Program-made: the position numbers and the translations under genes
The notes under the pieces: model-generated
What the model was told of the DNA's origin: nothing
Database searches by the model: none
Seen by the model: the letters and a program-made list of their open reading frames with translations, nothing else
In this document: in pieces, positions 1 to 7,991 of the stretch
Layout: every line of letters begins with the position of its first letter
Numbering within the stretch: the first letter of the stretch is position 1
Assembly (NCBI GenBank): GCA_036501145.1
Contig: DASYAV010000105.1
Location: 12,994 to 76,993 of the forward strand
DNA length: 64,000 nt
Reading direction: 5' to 3'
Source of the DNA: PALSA-505 sp036501145
GTDB taxonomy: Bacteria > Actinomycetota > Actinomycetes > Streptosporangiales > Streptosporangiaceae

Positions 1-141
1 GGCCACGTACCGGTAGTAGGCCTGCAGGTAGCCGAGCGGGGCACCGATACCGGGCATGTCGCCGCCGAGCAGGCTGGCCGCCCGCTCCGCCGCCGATGCC
101 AGCACGGACTCCTTCTGCACGTCGGAGTTCACCGGTTCCAC
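1..141 (-). CDS. NAD-glutamate dehydrogenase (large type), N-terminal fragment
   Basis: Only the first 47 codons lie in the window; the gene continues off the left edge. The GTG start at 141 is preceded on the minus strand by a good AAAGGAG ribosome site. The visible peptide includes ASLLGGD and GYLQAYYRYVA. This resembles the N-terminus of the roughly 1600-residue actinobacterial NAD-dependent glutamate dehydrogenase, where a 'YLQxYYxH' helix occurs at a similar place. That enzyme deaminates glutamate to 2-oxoglutarate. The gene follows tryptophan dioxygenase by 21 bp, so kynureninase would be the expected neighbour, but the peptide does not look like one. The call rests on a short stretch. 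Confidence 0.5.
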   Translation of the reverse strand, partial: MEPVNSDVQKESVLASAAERAASLLGGDMPGIGAPLGYLQAYYRYVA

Positions 142-162
142 AGCCTGCTCCTTTGTCCCGTC

Positions 163-960
163 CTAGAGCCAGTCACGAAGTTCCCAAAGCAAGGGGTAGT
201 AGTGCAAGCCCAGACGGCGGCGCAGGTATGGCGCGCCGGTCGAGCCGCCGGTGCCGGACTTCGTGCCGATCTGCCGTTCCACCATGGCCACGTGCCTGGC
301 CCGCCACAGCGCGGCCAGCTCGTCGTGGGTCAGCAGGTCCTCGGCGAGCTGCCACAGGTCGTCGTGCTCGGCCCGGGTCCGGGCGATCGTGACCAGCGAG
401 GACAGCAGCTCCTCGGCGTTGCCGGTGGCCAGGCCGCGGGAGGTCAGCAGGGTGATGAAGCCGTCCCACAGCGACGGCTCGCGCAGCCGCGACTCGAGCC
501 CGGCCCGCTCGTCCCCGCTCAGCGCCCGGAACCGGGCCAGGAACCCCTCGTCCTTGGCGCCGGAGAGGAACTCCAGCTCACGGAACTGCACCGACTGGAA
601 CCCGCTGGCCGGGGCGAGGGTGGCGCGGAACTCCAGGAAGTCCTGCGGGGTCATGGTCTCGAGGATCTCGACCTGGCCGACGAGCAGCCGCTCGATGGCG
701 TGCACCCGCCGCAGCAGATGCCGGGCCTGCCACGGCCGGCCCGCGATCATCTCGTCCCGGGCGGTCCCGACTTCGTAGAGCAGCTGCTTGAACCACAGCT
801 CGTAGACCTGGTGCACGGTGATGAACAGCAGCTCGTCGTGGGCGGCGGGCTCGGCCTGCGGCACCTGCTGACTCAGCAGCTCGGGCAGGTGCAGGTAGCT
901 GCTGTAGGTCAGCCGCCCGCCCTCTTCGCCGAAGCTCCGGGACGTCGGCGCTTCCGGCAT
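163..960 (-). CDS. kynA: Tryptophan 2,3-dioxygenase
   Basis: Heme dioxygenase that opens the indole ring of L-tryptophan to N-formylkynurenine, the first step of the kynurenine route; cytosolic. The 265-residue product has the substrate-pocket motif VHQVYELWFKQ (His about 50), the proximal heme histidine in RHVAMVERQIG (His about 223) and the loop GTGGSTG followed by YL near the C-terminus. These are the diagnostic TDO features and the length is normal. I chose ATG 960; a GTG at 990 is also in frame and neither start has a strong ribosome site. The reading frame of the upstream PHP gene runs through its first 380 bases in another frame. No other kynurenine-pathway gene is visible. Confidence 0.93.
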   Translation of the reverse strand: MPEAPTSRSFGEEGGRLTYSSYLHLPELLSQQVPQAEPAAHDELLFITVHQVYELWFKQLLYEVGTARDEMIAGRPWQARHLLRRVHAIERLLVGQVEILETMTPQDFLEFRATLAPASGFQSVQFRELEFLSGAKDEGFLARFRALSGDERAGLESRLREPSLWDGFITLLTSRGLATGNAEELLSSLVTIARTRAEHDDLWQLAEDLLTHDELAALWRARHVAMVERQIGTKSGTGGSTGAPYLRRRLGLHYYPLLWELRDWL

Positions 961-3010
961 GGCCGCACCACGCCGTTGTGGTGATGTCACGGTGTCCCAG
1001 GATAGCCCGGCTGCTCGTGCCCGCCGACAGACCTGTGGCTAAGCTCTGCCGGGGGCCGGGGATGCCGCGCGGCGGCGCCTGGCGCAGCAGCCACACCGGG
1101 TTGGACAGCCCGACGATGGCGCCGGAGTCGTCCAGCGCCTGGGTCCGGACGAAGCAGCCGGCCGTGGTGTCGACGGTCAGCGAGGCCTTGCCCCCGCGCA
1201 GGTCATTGGCCGGGTAGCTGGCGATGACCCGGGTGTTCGCGGCCGGGTCCGCCTTGCCCGCGTAATCGACGTCACCCTGCAGCACCTGCAGCGAGCCACG
1301 GCTGGCCAGCCCGGTGGCGGTGACGCTGAGCCGCCGGTTCGGCACGCTCGACACGCTGACCGCGCCCATCGGGATTTCCCCGTCCACCAGCAGATCCATG
1401 CTCGACGGGTACGCGGACATCGAACCGCTCCAGGCCCGCCCCGCGGCCAGGGCGGCCACCAGGTCGGGCTGGCCGGTGCTGGCCGCCCACACCGAGGTGG
1501 ACCAGTTGTTGAGGAGCCCCCGCCAGCCCTGGCCGTAGTGGTCATCAGTGACCCCGTTGCCGGTCAGGAAGACGGCGTTGCGGGACATGATGTCCCACAG
1601 CCCGACGTGATGACCGAGGTCGACGCCCCCGCGCAGCCGGTAACCCACTTCCAGCAGGTCGGTGCCCAGCGCGGCCAGCGTGGACCCGCTGGGCAGCAGC
1701 CTCGTGGCCACCTTGACCAGAAGCTCCCTCTGCTGGGTGGACGGCAGGCGGTGGGTGGTGAAGGACGTCCCGAACGGGTGGTTGTAGCTGACCAGGCCGC
1801 CGCTGCGGTGGATCTGCGGAATCAGCGTGTGGGTGAGGTAAGGGTGCCACTCGCTCTGGGTGAGCTCGCCGTACTGCGGGACCACGACCCCTGGCCCGAA
1901 CCAGTTGATGTGCGGGTACTGAAAGGACACCTCCAGGCCCTGCTGCTGGGCGACGCTGGGGTACCGGCCGGTCAGCGCGCTGCCCATGCTCTGCTGCTGC
2001 TTGAACGCGGCCTCACCGCTGACCGTGCGGTCGAACCGGAGGTAGTCGAAGTACCCCTCGACCAGTTCGCCGGTGCTGGCCGCGCTGAGGGTCAGCTCGT
2101 ACAGCCCGAAGTCCCGGTAGTCCAGGTCAGGCCAGAGCGCCGCGATGTCGTCGGACGGCGTGATGACCGCGGTGTACCAGGACTCGCGCCCCGACGGCAC
2201 GACCGGGATCGTGATGACCCCCTCGTTGCTGTGCGCGGTCCGTCCCGCCCGGCGCCCGGGCGGCACGAACCGGTAGGCCAGGCTGTACTGGCCGGCCGGG
2301 CGGCCTCCGGACGGCTGGTGGAAGGAGGTGTCGATCAGCATCTCCAGGTAGCCGTCGGCCCAGCCGCCCGCCAGCAGCACGTCGATCTTCAGCGACTGGC
2401 CGGTGAGGTTGTCGCGGTAGTTCCAGTCCGAGTGCGTGCTGTTCGCGAAGTAGCCGTACTTGACCGCGGCGCCGGTGCTGCTTTTCGCGGTGAGCCGCAG
2501 GCTGCCGCCGCTCACCGGGTCGTTCGGGGAGGACGGGCTGGCGACGATACCGCCGCCGGACTGGCCGGCCAGCGGGCCGTGTGTCACCTTCTGCCATCGC
2601 CACGGCTTGCCCTGGCTCTGCGGCGGGACCTCGTCGGTGAGGCTGGTGAAGTGCACGGTGTCCCGGTACCCGAGCCCGTCCATCCGGTGGTCATGGTCGG
2701 TCCACCACAGCACGTCGACCGAGTTCGCGGCGGCCTGGGCGAGCTGGGCCTCCATCGAACCGTCCTGCTCGCTGAACGAGGTGTGCACGTGCATCGCCAT
2801 CGAGTAGGCGTGCGTGCCATCGGGGGCGGCCGGGCGGGCCGCGGACCGCAACGGCAGCCGCTGCGGCGATGCCGCCGGCCTGGTCAGCAGCGGTGCCCCC
2901 GCGGCCAGCGCCGCGGTGCCGTACAAGAAATGCCGTCTGGACCAGAGCGCCCTCGAATTCTCCGTCTCACGCATTTCCGTCGGGTGAATTGATGCATCAT
3001 CTTTACACAT
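578..3010 (-). CDS. Tat-exported PHP-domain (CehA/McbA-like) phosphoesterase, 3' end probably frameshifted
   Basis: The N-terminus has a twin-arginine signal (SRRHFLYG, residues 24-31, then an Ala-rich stretch), so export is expected. A PHP metal-binding domain follows: MHVHTSFSEQDGS (His74, His76) and WWTDHDHRMDG (Asp104-His107), with a later SYNHPFG. The middle part looks like a beta-sandwich insertion. Homologous CehA/McbA-type proteins end soon after a 'SNP-(I/V)-(Y/W)' strand, seen here at about residue 633. The open frame instead runs about 150 more Arg/Ala-rich codons and overlaps tdo by 383 bp. One base fewer in the G/C runs at 1051-1061 would end it at a TAG at 1041-1039. Start is ATG 3010 or ATG 2974; both have weak ribosome sites. 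Confidence 0.72.
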   Translation of the reverse strand: MCKDDASIHPTEMRETENSRALWSRRHFLYGTAALAAGAPLLTRPAASPQRLPLRSAARPAAPDGTHAYSMAMHVHTSFSEQDGSMEAQLAQAAANSVDVLWWTDHDHRMDGLGYRDTVHFTSLTDEVPPQSQGKPWRWQKVTHGPLAGQSGGGIVASPSSPNDPVSGGSLRLTAKSSTGAAVKYGYFANSTHSDWNYRDNLTGQSLKIDVLLAGGWADGYLEMLIDTSFHQPSGGRPAGQYSLAYRFVPPGRRAGRTAHSNEGVITIPVVPSGRESWYTAVITPSDDIAALWPDLDYRDFGLYELTLSAASTGELVEGYFDYLRFDRTVSGEAAFKQQQSMGSALTGRYPSVAQQQGLEVSFQYPHINWFGPGVVVPQYGELTQSEWHPYLTHTLIPQIHRSGGLVSYNHPFGTSFTTHRLPSTQQRELLVKVATRLLPSGSTLAALGTDLLEVGYRLRGGVDLGHHVGLWDIMSRNAVFLTGNGVTDDHYGQGWRGLLNNWSTSVWAASTGQPDLVAALAAGRAWSGSMSAYPSSMDLLVDGEIPMGAVSVSSVPNRRLSVTATGLASRGSLQVLQGDVDYAGKADPAANTRVIASYPANDLRGGKASLTVDTTAGCFVRTQALDDSGAIVGLSNPVWLLRQAPPRGIPGPRQSLATGLSAGTSSRAILGHRDITTTAWCGHAGSADVPELRRRGRAADLQQLPAPARAAESAGAAGRARRPRRAAVHHRAPGLRAVVQAAALRSRDRPGRDDRGPAVAGPASAAAGARHRAAARRPGRDPRDHDPAGLPGVPRHPRPGQRVPVGAVP

Positions 3011-3022
3011 TATTCAACTTTC

Positions 3023-3043
3023 TTGACGGAACTTTGACGGAAC
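3023..3043 (-). promoter_or_regulatory. Tandem 11-bp direct repeat, possible PhoP (Pho box) site
   Basis: On the minus strand GTTCCGTCAA occurs twice exactly 11 bp apart (3043-3034 and 3032-3023), with a third weaker AAAGTTGAA-type unit next. It lies 13-33 bp upstream of the PHP-protein start, in an AT-rich island (about 2990-3115). Streptomyces PhoP boxes are 11-nt direct repeats beginning GTTCA, so phosphate control of an exported phosphoesterase is a reasonable but unproven reading. Identity beyond GTTC is weak. Confidence 0.4.
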
Positions 3044-3070
3044 GATTTATATGCGCACGAAGACGTTACT

Positions 3071-3670
3071 TCATATCGTTATATGACAAATCGCTGGTTT
3101 ATTAACTTTCACCTGCCCGCCGGCTGGCGTTCTTCCGTTGGCAGCCCCATGCCCCGCTCCGGCACCCGCTCCGGCACCGGCGACCGTGCCCGCCACCCGG
3201 CGTGCCCACGGGGCAAGCACCTGTTCCAGCCGCCCGAGCGCGGCCTCGTGCACGGCCAGGCCCGGGGTGGGCACCGTCGCGCCCAGCTCGACCAGCAGCG
3301 GGCGCAGGTGCACGTCCACCGCCAGCGCGTGCTCGGGATGCTTCATGACCAGCACCGGCAGCGCCACCGTGCCGGCCAGCGCGCGGTAGCCGAGCCGGTC
3401 CAGGAACACCTTGAGCAGCCCGGTGTATGTGCCCTTGAACGTCGGGCTCACCACCAGCAGCACGTCGGCCCCCAGCACCTGCGCGACGGCGTCCTCGACC
3501 GCCGCCGACGGCTGCGCCAGCAGCAGCCTGCAGGCAAGCGCGGACAGGTCCACGGTCTCCTGCTGGGGCGACGCCCCGGCCGCCGCGATGACCGCCCGGC
3601 CGGCCGCCTGCGCCACCGTGGCGGTGCGCGAGGCGGGCTTCGGATTCCCGATCAGAGTGACAAAGCGCAC
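3071..3670 (-). CDS. ssuE: NADPH-dependent FMN reductase, SsuE/MsuE type
   Basis: Supplies reduced FMN to the neighbouring two-component monooxygenase SsuD. The flavodoxin-like fold begins MRFVTLIGNPKPASRT, the phosphate-binding loop of this family, and continues with the VVSPTFKGTYTGLLKVFLDRL segment that binds FMN. The catalytic core ends near residue 170. A Gly/Ala repeat tail (AGAGAGAGAG) and a final 13 codons in unusually AT-rich DNA follow, so the original stop may have been lost. It is the last gene of the ssu operon, 21 bp after ssuD. Confidence 0.85.
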   Translation of the reverse strand: MRFVTLIGNPKPASRTATVAQAAGRAVIAAAGASPQQETVDLSALACRLLLAQPSAAVEDAVAQVLGADVLLVVSPTFKGTYTGLLKVFLDRLGYRALAGTVALPVLVMKHPEHALAVDVHLRPLLVELGATVPTPGLAVHEAALGRLEQVLAPWARRVAGTVAGAGAGAGAGHGAANGRTPAGGQVKVNKPAICHITI

Positions 3671-3691
3671 GTGTACCTCCCAGGGGCCCGG

Positions 3692-4942
3692 TCAGGCGGT
3701 GGCCGCCGCCCGGCCCGGCACGGCGGCCGGGCCGCCCACAGCGGCCGCCGGGCCGCTCACCACGGCCGCCGGGCCGCCTGCCACCGTCCCCGCGGGCTCG
3801 GCATGCAGCTGGCCGCGCCAGGCCAGTTCCGGCAGCACGCCCTCGCCGAACCAGTACGCCTCCTCCAGGTGTGGGTATCCGGACAGGATGAACTCCGAGA
3901 TACCCAGCGCGGCGTACTCCTCGATCCGGTCCGCCACCTGCTCGTGGCTGCCCACCAGCGCGGTGCCCGCGCCACCGCGCAGCAGCCCGACACCGGCCCA
4001 CAGGTTCGGGTAGATCTCCAGCTGCTGAGGGTCGCCGCTGCCGCGGTAGCCGGCGTGCAGCGCCACCATCCGGGCCTGCCCGGTGGACTCGCTGCGGCCC
4101 AGCTTCTGCTGGGCCGCGCGGATGTCCTCGGGCTCGATGTGGTCCAGCAGCCGCGCCGCCTCCGCCCACGCCTCGGCTGCGCTGTCCCTGGTGATCACGT
4201 GCAGCCGGATGCCGAACCGGACGGCCCGCCCGGCGGCGGCCGCCTGCTCCCGGATCCCGGCGATCTTCGCCGCGACGTCGGCCGGCGGCTCGCCCCAGGT
4301 GAGGTAGACGTCGGCGTGCCGGGCCGCGACCTGCCCGGCCGCCGGTGACGAGCCGCCGAAATAGATCACCGGCGGCGGCTCGGGCGGCTCCAGCACGCTC
4401 GCCCCCTCCACCCGGTAGTGCGTCCCGGTGAAGTCGTACGGCTGCCCACTCCACGCCCCGCGCACGATGGACAGGAACTCCGCGGTCCGCGCGTACCGCT
4501 CGTCGTGTGGCAGGTGGTCGCCGAACCGGCGCTGCTCCACCGCGTCCCCGCCGGTCACCACGTTCAGCAGCAGCCGCCCGCGGGACAGCCGCTGGTAGGT
4601 GGCGGCCATCTGGGCGGCGAGGGTCGGCGTGATCAGCCCGGGCCGGAACGCGACCAGGAACTTCAGCCGCTCGGTCCGGCTGATCAGCGCCGCGGTGCTG
4701 AGCCAGGCGTCCTCGCACCAGGTCCCCGTGGGGGTGAGCACCCCGGTGAAGCCGAGCTGCTCGGCGGCCCGCGCCACCTGGCTCAGGTAGTCCAGGCTGG
4801 GTGGCCGGCTCGCGGCCGCCGCGCCGAGCAGGCGGCTGGACGGGACCGCGTCCGGGTGCACGGGGGCGATGCTGTCGCCCCTGCCTTTGATGGCGCGGCC
4901 GTCCCCGGAGGTCGGCAGGAACCAGTGGAAGGTCAGGCTCAT
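3692..4942 (-). CDS. ssuD: FMNH2-dependent alkanesulfonate monooxygenase (luciferase-like)
   Basis: Cleaves the C-S bond of alkanesulfonates with FMNH2 and O2, releasing sulfite and an aldehyde. The 416-residue TIM-barrel starts MSLTFHWFLPTSGDGR, with the family segments GFTGVLTPTGTWCEDAW, LLLNVVTGGD and VIYFGGSSPAAGQVAARHADVYLTWGEP. It overlaps the binding-protein gene upstream by 4 bp (ATGA). The C-terminus has an extra low-complexity tail of GPAA repeats, encoded by an approximately 21-bp imperfect tandem repeat at about 3736-3780; family members usually lack this tail. Position in an operon with transporter and FMN reductase supports sulfonate-sulfur scavenging. Confidence 0.9.
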   Translation of the reverse strand: MSLTFHWFLPTSGDGRAIKGRGDSIAPVHPDAVPSSRLLGAAAASRPPSLDYLSQVARAAEQLGFTGVLTPTGTWCEDAWLSTAALISRTERLKFLVAFRPGLITPTLAAQMAATYQRLSRGRLLLNVVTGGDAVEQRRFGDHLPHDERYARTAEFLSIVRGAWSGQPYDFTGTHYRVEGASVLEPPEPPPVIYFGGSSPAAGQVAARHADVYLTWGEPPADVAAKIAGIREQAAAAGRAVRFGIRLHVITRDSAAEAWAEAARLLDHIEPEDIRAAQQKLGRSESTGQARMVALHAGYRGSGDPQQLEIYPNLWAGVGLLRGGAGTALVGSHEQVADRIEEYAALGISEFILSGYPHLEEAYWFGEGVLPELAWRGQLHAEPAGTVAGGPAAVVSGPAAAVGGPAAVPGRAAATA

Positions 4943-5970
4943 GAGTTCGGCACAGTGTCGTTGAACGTGCTGACCGCGAAGTGGGACATCACCGGTTTGG
5001 CCGGGATGAGCTTGGCTGAGGCGAAGGCATCGGCCACCGACTGCTCGCTAGACAGCACGGCGCTGTCCACCGGGACCGGCTTGGTCTCGGAGTCCTTGGA
5101 CGCGGTCAGCATGACGCTGGCGGGCAGCCCGGTCGCCGCCGCCCACGAGGTGGCCCAGCCAGCCGGGTGGTTGGCGGACCAGACGTAGGCCTGGTTCAGC
5201 AGCTTCAGGTAGGCGCGGATCGCCCTGGCCTTGGCCGGGTTGGCCAGCGCGGCCCGGGACGCCACCTCGAACGAGTACGTGGCCCCGTACGGCACGCCGG
5301 TGACCAGGACGCGCGCGTGGTCCTGCGCGACCGCCTGCTCGATGTACGGCGACCACACGTCCCACGCGTCGACCTGCCCGGACGCGAACGCGGCCAGCGC
5401 CTGGGCCGGCTGAAGGTCGACCAGGTGGACGTCGCTGACCGGGATCCCGGCCTTGGCCAGCACGGCGAGCAGGTGGTAGTTGGCCGAGCTGCCCGGCGCC
5501 ATCGCGATCTTCTTGCCGCGCAGCTGGGCGACTGAGTGGATCGGCGAGTTCTTCGGCAGCAGCAGCGCCGCGGACAACGGGTTGGCGGTGCGGGCGCCGA
5601 CCATGGCCACCTTGTAGTTCCCGGCCGCGGCCACCACCGGCGGCGCGTCGCCGACGCCGCCGACGTCGACGGAGCCGGTGCCCGCCGCCTGCAGCATCGG
5701 TGGGCCGGAGGTGAAGTCCGACCACACCGCGTGGAACGGCAGCTTCTTGATCAGCCCGGCCGCGGTCAGCAGCGCCTGCGCGCCGGTGCCCTTCTGGTCG
5801 CCGATGTTCAGCGTCACGTTGGACAGGCTGGTGGTGCTGGCCTTGTCCGACCCCGAGCCGGACGAGCCCCCGGCCCCGGCCGAGGACGACGAGCACGCGG
5901 CCGCCACCAGCACGGTGACCAGGGCCAGGACGATCAGCGGCAGCCGCGCCGCCGAGATGGGCTTCCTCAT
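4939..5970 (-). CDS. ssuA: Aliphatic sulfonate ABC transporter, substrate-binding lipoprotein
   Basis: A 343-residue lipoprotein with a signal peptide ending in the lipobox VAAAC (Cys26), followed by a Ser/Gly linker. The mature part is a periplasmic-binding fold: NVTLNIGDQKGTGAQALLTAAGL, GSVDVGGVGDAPPVVAAAG and KKIAMAPGSSANYHLLAVLAKAG match the SsuA/TauA/nitrate-binding family. It should capture sulfonates outside the membrane and deliver them to SsuC. It overlaps ssuB by 4 bp upstream and ssuD by 4 bp downstream, which indicates translational coupling in one transcript. The exact substrate (taurine, alkanesulfonate or sulfonate ester) cannot be told from sequence. Confidence 0.9.
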   Translation of the reverse strand: MRKPISAARLPLIVLALVTVLVAAACSSSSAGAGGSSGSGSDKASTTSLSNVTLNIGDQKGTGAQALLTAAGLIKKLPFHAVWSDFTSGPPMLQAAGTGSVDVGGVGDAPPVVAAAGNYKVAMVGARTANPLSAALLLPKNSPIHSVAQLRGKKIAMAPGSSANYHLLAVLAKAGIPVSDVHLVDLQPAQALAAFASGQVDAWDVWSPYIEQAVAQDHARVLVTGVPYGATYSFEVASRAALANPAKARAIRAYLKLLNQAYVWSANHPAGWATSWAAATGLPASVMLTASKDSETKPVPVDSAVLSSEQSVADAFASAKLIPAKPVMSHFAVSTFNDTVPNS

Positions 5971-6749
5971 TCGGTTCCTTCCGTGGGCACGCCGAGCTCA
6001 CCCAGCAGCCGGGTGCGCAGCGATACGAGTTCGGGCTGGTCACGGTGCCGGGGCCGGGGTTCATCGACCCGGCAGTCGTGAATAATCCGCCCGTCGGACA
6101 GCACGAGCACCCGGTCGGCGAGCACCAGGGCCTCGTCCACGTCGTGGGTGACCAGCAGCACGCCCGGCCGGTGCTGCTCCCACAGCGCCAGCACCAGGCT
6201 GTGCATGGTGATCCTGGTGAGCGCGTCCAGCGCACTGAACGGCTCGTCCAGCAGCAGCAGGTTCGGCTCCCGGACCAGCGCCCGGGCCAGCGAGGCCCGC
6301 TGCGCCTCGCCGCCGGACAGCTCGGCCGGCCAGGCCAGGCCCAGCCGGCCCAGCCCGACCTCGCTCAGCGCCTCGCGGCCGAGCACCAGCGGGTCGGCGG
6401 TGCGCAGGCCGAGGCAGACGTTCGGCAGCACCCGGCGCCAGGGCACCAGCCGCGGCTCCTGGAAGGCCACCGCCACCTGCCCGCTGACCGTCAGCTCGCC
6501 GGTGACCTCGTGGTCCAGCCCGGCCAGCGCGCGCAGCAGGGTGGATTTGCCCGACCCGCTGCGGCCGAGCAGCGCGACGAACTCACCGCTGCCGATCTCC
6601 AGGTCCAGCCCGTCCAGCACCCGCCGCTGCCCGTAGCTGCGGGTCAGCCCGTGCACCCGGGCCACCGCGCCCGGCGCGGCGTCGGCCGGGCCGGCGGGCC
6701 GGGCCGCGGGCAGCTGAACCGGCGCTATACCTGCAGTCCTCGGCGCCAT
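5967..6749 (-). CDS. ssuB: Aliphatic sulfonate ABC transporter, ATP-binding protein
   Basis: ATPase of the sulfonate importer, 260 residues from ATG 6749. Motifs in order: Walker A GRSGSGKST (about residues 62-70), Q-loop in VAFQEPRLVPWRRV, signature LSGGEAQR, Walker B LLLLDEPFSALD and switch histidine VTHD. This is the nitrate/sulfonate/taurine (SsuB/TauB) subclass. A longer frame extends upstream to 6926, but that part is a shadow of ssuC; the chosen start overlaps ssuC by 25 bp, normal for this operon. Confidence 0.92.
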   Translation of the reverse strand: MAPRTAGIAPVQLPAARPAGPADAAPGAVARVHGLTRSYGQRRVLDGLDLEIGSGEFVALLGRSGSGKSTLLRALAGLDHEVTGELTVSGQVAVAFQEPRLVPWRRVLPNVCLGLRTADPLVLGREALSEVGLGRLGLAWPAELSGGEAQRASLARALVREPNLLLLDEPFSALDALTRITMHSLVLALWEQHRPGVLLVTHDVDEALVLADRVLVLSDGRIIHDCRVDEPRPRHRDQPELVSLRTRLLGELGVPTEGTE

Positions 6750-7630
6750 GTCAGCGCCCTCCTCTCGATCTGGCGGACGATCGCGTCGGTGAGCAGGCCC
6801 AGCGCGCAGTACACGAGCAAGGCCACGAAGATGTAGTTCATCTGCAGGAACTGCTGGCCCTGGGTGAGGATGTAGCCGAGCCCGGCGTTCGCGTTGAACT
6901 GCTCGGCCACCACCAGGGCCAGCCACGCGATACCCAGGCTCTGCCGCAGCCCGACGAGCATCTGCGGCAGCGCGCCGGGCAGCACGATGTGCCGGATCAG
7001 CTCGCGGCGCCGCAGCCCGAGCACCGGGCCGAGTTCGGCCAGCTTGGCGTCCACCGAGCGGATGCCGGCGAACGTGTTGAGGTACAGCGGGATCGACGCG
7101 CCCAGCGCGATCAGCAGGATCTTGGGCAGCTCACCGATCCCGAACCACACGATGAACACCGGGATCAGCCCGAACAGCGGAAGCGTCCGCAGCATCTGCA
7201 TCAGCGGGTCGGCCGCGTTCTCGCCCACCCGGCTCAGCCCGGCGACCAGCGCCAGTACTACCCCGGCCGCGCCGCCCACCGCCAGCCCGATCGCCACCCG
7301 CTCGAGCGACACCGCCATCGCGCCCTGCAGCGTCCCGTAGGTGGGCGAGTTCGTGGTGACCAGGGTGACCGCGGTGGACCAGACGGCCGACGGCGGCGGC
7401 AGCTTCGACAGGGAGATCAGCCCGGTGCCGCTGGCCAGCTGCCACAGCACCAGCACCGCCAGCGGGCTGATCAGCCGCCCCCAGGATTTGAACGAACGGC
7501 TGGCGCCTGCCTTGCTGGCCCGCCGCCGCCCGCCGCGGGAAGCCCGGCTCACATCCGGGTGGCTGGCTGCCATCGTGGCCGGAGCGGGGGCGCGGTCAGG
7601 GGCCTGCGTCGTGCCGCCGGGGGTCGTCAT
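6725..7630 (-). CDS. ssuC: Aliphatic sulfonate ABC transporter, permease
   Basis: Inner-membrane permease of the BPD-type family (about 301 residues). After a polar, Arg-rich N-terminus of about 45 residues there are about six hydrophobic segments. The cytoplasmic EAA loop is at ELGPVLGLRRRELIRHIVLPGALPQMLVGLR. I prefer ATG 7630 (MTTPGG), which has GATGAGG six bases upstream; ATG 7642 is also in frame. It is the first gene of ssuCBADE, about 90 bp behind a recognisable promoter. The gene order permease-ATPase-binding protein-monooxygenase-reductase is unusual but complete. Confidence 0.92.
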   Translation of the reverse strand: MTTPGGTTQAPDRAPAPATMAASHPDVSRASRGGRRRASKAGASRSFKSWGRLISPLAVLVLWQLASGTGLISLSKLPPPSAVWSTAVTLVTTNSPTYGTLQGAMAVSLERVAIGLAVGGAAGVVLALVAGLSRVGENAADPLMQMLRTLPLFGLIPVFIVWFGIGELPKILLIALGASIPLYLNTFAGIRSVDAKLAELGPVLGLRRRELIRHIVLPGALPQMLVGLRQSLGIAWLALVVAEQFNANAGLGYILTQGQQFLQMNYIFVALLVYCALGLLTDAIVRQIERRALTWRRGLQV

Positions 7631-7725
7631 GAACAGCCTCATCCGTTCGGGGTGTGTGCGCGGACGGCGGTCTGGGGTCAGACCACTGCGGCCCCGCCGT
7701 GGCCCGGGGCCGGCCTCATGTCGTC

Positions 7726-7754
7726 ATCCTCACCACAAAAGTCCACAAAGTCAA
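7726..7754 (-). promoter_or_regulatory. Promoter of the ssu operon
   Basis: On the minus strand a -35 box TTGACT (7754-7749) and a -10 box GAGGAT (7731-7726) are separated by exactly 17 bp, in a locally AT-rich patch. The spacer holds a tandem near-repeat ACTTTGTGG / ACTTTTGTGG that could be a regulator site. In the leader, GGTCTG / CAGACC arms (7669-7674 and 7679-7684) form a short hairpin. No regulator gene is adjacent. Confidence 0.55.
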
Positions 7755-7799
7755 TCGGGAAAGTCTGATTGTGACGCGGCTCTCAGCCCAAGCCACGCG

Positions 7800-7990
7800 G
7801 GCGGGCAGGCGGGAGCGCTGGCGGCGCGGGCTGGCGGGCTGGCTGGCGGCGCGGGCGGGGCAGCGGCGCGCGCACGAGCGCGGACTGGCGGGACCGCGGG
7901 CGGGAGCGTGGGAGCACAGGCGGGCTGGCGGCACGGGAGCGCGAGGTTCCGGCCGCGGGCGGGAGCGCGGGTGGGCTGGCGGGCGGGGCG
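7800..7990. repeat. G-rich degenerate repeat between ssu promoter and cocE
   Basis: About 190 bp of imperfect repeats built from GCGGGCGGGAG and GGCTGGCGGG units on the plus strand, with many G-runs. It codes for nothing recognisable and fills the gap between the cocE stop and the ssu promoter. The composition could allow G-quadruplex formation on the plus strand. Confidence 0.5.
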
Positions 7991-7991
7991 G

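Noticed and set aside
1..141. Kynureninase as the partner of tryptophan dioxygenase
   Set aside because: The peptide (GYLQAYYRYVA) does not resemble kynureninase N-termini and fits the large NAD-glutamate dehydrogenase better.
1538..2992. 484-codon open frame on the plus strand
   Set aside because: Antisense shadow of the PHP-domain protein in GC-rich DNA; no recognisable domain or start signal.
7800..7990. CRISPR array or coding repeat
   Set aside because: The units are irregular, have no spacer/repeat alternation and no cas genes are near.
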